64,000 bases of DNA, taken from the NCBI GenBank assembly GCA_963628435.1, contig CAVGEY010000011.1, forward strand, positions 8,099 to 72,098, written 5' to 3'. Source of the stretch: CAKSQF01 sp963628435 (GTDB lineage Bacteria > Bacillota > Clostridia > Oscillospirales > CAG-272). Position numbers and translations under genes: made by a program. Positions 63,201 through 64,000 of this stretch are shown one piece after another. The notes under the pieces were generated by a model. That model did not search any database. It was not told the DNA's origin and was given only the letters and a program-made list of their open reading frames with translations. How positions within the stretch are numbered: the stretch's first letter is position 1; each line of letters begins with the position of its first letter.

Positions 63201-63744
63201 CGCAGCCGAAAAGGGAACAGCCACACACCTTTTTATGCAATTTTGCGATTTTGAAAAGGTAAGAATGTACGGCGCGGAAAATGAACTTGCAAGACTTGTA
63301 GCCGATAAATTTATTAACCGTGAATCGGCAGAGCTTGTTAATATCAAGAGTATTAAAAAATTTTTCACATCTGCCTTGTTTGAAGAAATGAAGAATGCGA
63401 AAGAAATATACAGAGAATACCGCTTCCTTGTCGGTATGCCTGCATCTGAATTCACATCGGATGACAGTTACGGTGAAAAGATAGCTGATGTCGAAATGCT
63501 TGTTCAGGGCGTAATTGACTGTTTCTTTGTTCTGCCTGACGGAACAATAAAACTTGTGGATTATAAAACAGATTATGTTGATTATAACGACGATATTGAG
63601 ATAGTTGAAGAAACTCTCAAAAATGAACATAAAAATCAACTTGCATATTACTCCGAAGCGATTACTAAGCTGTGCGGAAAAAAAGTAAGTCATGCATCAA
63701 TTTATGCCTTTGCAATAGGCAGGGAAATTGCAGTAGATATATAA
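60265..63744 (+). CDS. addA: ATP-dependent helicase/nuclease subunit A
   Basis: UvrD-type helicase and nuclease that resects DNA ends with AddB. 1159 residues. Motifs: CAAAGSGKTAVLTERV (Walker A), IVTFTKAAASELKSKI, YIDEYQDINRIQ (Walker B), VGDIKQSIYGFRNA, IMSIHKSKGLEFPVVF and LYVALTRAKNELY, then the RecB nuclease domain with Asp and Lys of KLVDYKTDYV near residue 1100. The gene is complete, ending TAA at 63744. An HNH endonuclease remnant follows in the same frame immediately after the stop. Confidence 0.97.
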   Translation: MADIKWTKSQSNAFMSKGGDVIVCAAAGSGKTAVLTERVIRAITDDPPVDITSMLIVTFTKAAASELKSKISRAITEKMGKEQGNSRLRHQLLSLDRAQISTIDSFCLSVISSHFSELGLPASVKVGGEADLELMRNDIMNRTIDAAYASGDKNFLNLIDNFSRLRDDNVVGLFLGIYNTVSSYPEGVNYIKESAERLDNISEKGLSGSIFDKQFVKSIDRALSHYINVYKIILDELKNDGTQQKSISVIEDELKKLETLYSYSDYAVKKFGIQDFEFLRLPRNDSKSESYLAFTDARDALKKTVKNYAELICGDESNDKISAAMSARLCRSLWKLLENFEKNYAAEKRRYSIIDFADAERMTYNLLIKDGKPTDAAKVIADSLSQIYIDEYQDINRIQDDIFGAVSHNNRFMVGDIKQSIYGFRNAVPEIFSGYRESFPDYDCEKEQDNSRIFLSDNFRSDKHILDFANAVCNKLFLNGSGRIPYDIENDSLRFPNDSVTDKKTDIILVSPDDESDQHQCEAAYVADKIRTLIENGRSPSDIAILMRKSSDNETLFRVELMKRGIPVETTESDDFLSKPEILLVLSLLGAIDNPRRDITLAGALKSPVFDITLDDLVMLRRDDKSVCLYESLCNAVSEGRFPKGEYFLSFLNDCRKYSEANSTDKIVRYIYEKTSLPSIVSGKIGGKEANRRLRAFYDFARSFESGSFRGLHNFMRYIRQIEDGEKSAIKYSGCTETNAVKIMSIHKSKGLEFPVVFLCCTDGKVNLNDTTRDLLAEHDMGFAFKLSVANGLAKYTPLTYRAVAEKITDNAIDEEMRVLYVALTRAKNELYITAGIKKDKLDNFTADCENGGKFFDFYTLRMQQCFMKWILSALYSDLSSEKTFKLSVKTINSDFLNYPIALDSTQKIDLPEAEENMDIDEIRKRITFEYPHKAESELPTKASVSKLYPEYLDDNEVGDLRYRFDNVPEFLVPERRPTAAEKGTATHLFMQFCDFEKVRMYGAENELARLVADKFINRESAELVNIKSIKKFFTSALFEEMKNAKEIYREYRFLVGMPASEFTSDDSYGEKIADVEMLVQGVIDCFFVLPDGTIKLVDYKTDYVDYNDDIEIVEETLKNEHKNQLAYYSEAITKLCGKKVSHASIYAFAIGREIAVDI

Positions 63745-63966
63745 GATATAAACATCAGGGCTTTTTCCGAGTCACAGAAAAAAACCGCTTATGAAAAGCA
63801 AAATCATAACTGTCCTTTATGTTTGGCACGGGGTATTGATAAAGAGTATGAGTTTGAAGAAATGCATGGTGACCATATTATACCTTGGGCAAATGGTGGC
63901 AGAACAGTTGATGATAATCTGCAAATGCTTTGTAAAAAGTGTAATTCCGCAAAAAGTGCAAATTAA
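63745..63966 (+). pseudogene. HNH endonuclease C-terminal remnant (5' part lost)
   Basis: The frame that follows the addA stop codon has no ATG, GTG or TTG start before its conserved part, yet encodes a clear HNH module: RAFSESQKKTAYEKQN, zinc pair CPLC, the HNH-core GDHIIPW with ANGGRTVDDNLQMLC, and CKKCNSAKSAN before TAA at 63964-63966. This is the usual C-terminal end of HNH endonucleases, often joined to a DUF262-type N-terminal domain (from memory of the family). The N-terminal domain is missing and the fragment begins within 12 bp of the addA stop. It looks more A/T-rich than the neighbouring genes. Probably a relic left by a deletion or insertion. Confidence 0.8.
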
Positions 63967-64000
63967 AAAATTGTATAATATATTATAATTATAAAAATAT

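Noticed and set aside
54910..63966. Topoisomerase B-addB-addA-HNH as a new defence system
   Set aside because: AddAB is a housekeeping repair enzyme and the HNH piece has no start or N-terminal domain, so an intact defence unit is not supported.
63791..63988. Small ATG-started open frame over the HNH remnant
   Set aside because: Its protein is meaningless, whereas the frame one base away encodes the clear HNH zinc motifs.

Overview
The window is a stretch of low-to-moderate GC bacterial chromosome packed with housekeeping genes. CIRCE/HrcA control, RecD2, AddAB, YitT, a class B sortase, the tig-clpP-clpX order, Gram-positive-type S12 and DnaK, and strong Shine-Dalgarno sites with many TTG/GTG starts all point to Bacillota, class Clostridia. 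An uncultured gut or rumen Oscillospirales-like lineage is my best guess; this is inference, since no 16S or other placement marker is present. I see no rRNA, tRNA, CRISPR array, prophage or insertion sequence.

Layout. 1-0.8 kb: the 3' part of an aldose 1-epimerase gene, ending in a terminator shared with the convergent tig-clpP-clpX operon (0.86-4.25 kb, minus strand, consensus promoter at 4303-4331). 4.4-11.0 kb: a long minus-strand unit lepB-rbgA-rnhB-yraN-asparaginase-thrC-metallophosphoesterase, driven by a promoter at 11052-11080 that diverges from the rplS promoter. 11.1-18.5 kb, plus strand: rplS, rpmE, hflX, yigZ, dnaG and two tandem primary-type sigma factors. 18.6-25.3 kb: an orphan solute-binding lipoprotein, then the str operon (rpsL, rpsG, fusA, tuf). 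25.4-28.3 kb: FMN riboswitch-ribU, a small membrane exporter-family gene, SAM-I riboswitch-metK. 28.4-31.4 kb: recD2-comFC, converging with truB-nrnA-rbfA (31.5-33.8 kb, minus strand). 34.0-38.1 kb: a YjjG-type HAD gene, a membrane-anchored beta-propeller gene, and a convergent SDR-GH43 pair. 38.2-47.2 kb: a DUF1292-like gene, a NagD-type HAD gene, uvrB-murI-uvrA, sortase B and a family 2 glycosyltransferase. 47.4-53.3 kb: the CIRCE-controlled hrcA-grpE-dnaK-dnaJ-prmA operon. 53.4-54.8 kb: a Thr-rich lipoprotein and a YitT protein. 54.9-64 kb: a divergent type IIA topoisomerase B subunit, addB, addA, and a decapitated HNH endonuclease remnant directly after addA.

How the genes work together. 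The contents serve protein folding and turnover (Tig, ClpXP, DnaKJ-GrpE), ribosome assembly and translation (RbgA, RbfA, TruB, L19, L31, S12, S7, EF-G, EF-Tu, HflX, PrmA), replication and transcription (DnaG, two sigma factors, RNase HII) and DNA repair (UvrAB, RecD2, AddAB). Fourteen promoters could be read directly. All have a 17-bp spacer and nine carry an extended -10 TGN motif.

No multi-gene system that is clearly new was found. The points most worth checking are the tandem sigma factors, an arginine at the streptomycin-critical Lys of S12, a degenerate G4 motif in RbgA, a 200-residue N-terminal extension on signal peptidase I, the partnerless topoisomerase B subunit next to addBA, and the HNH remnant.
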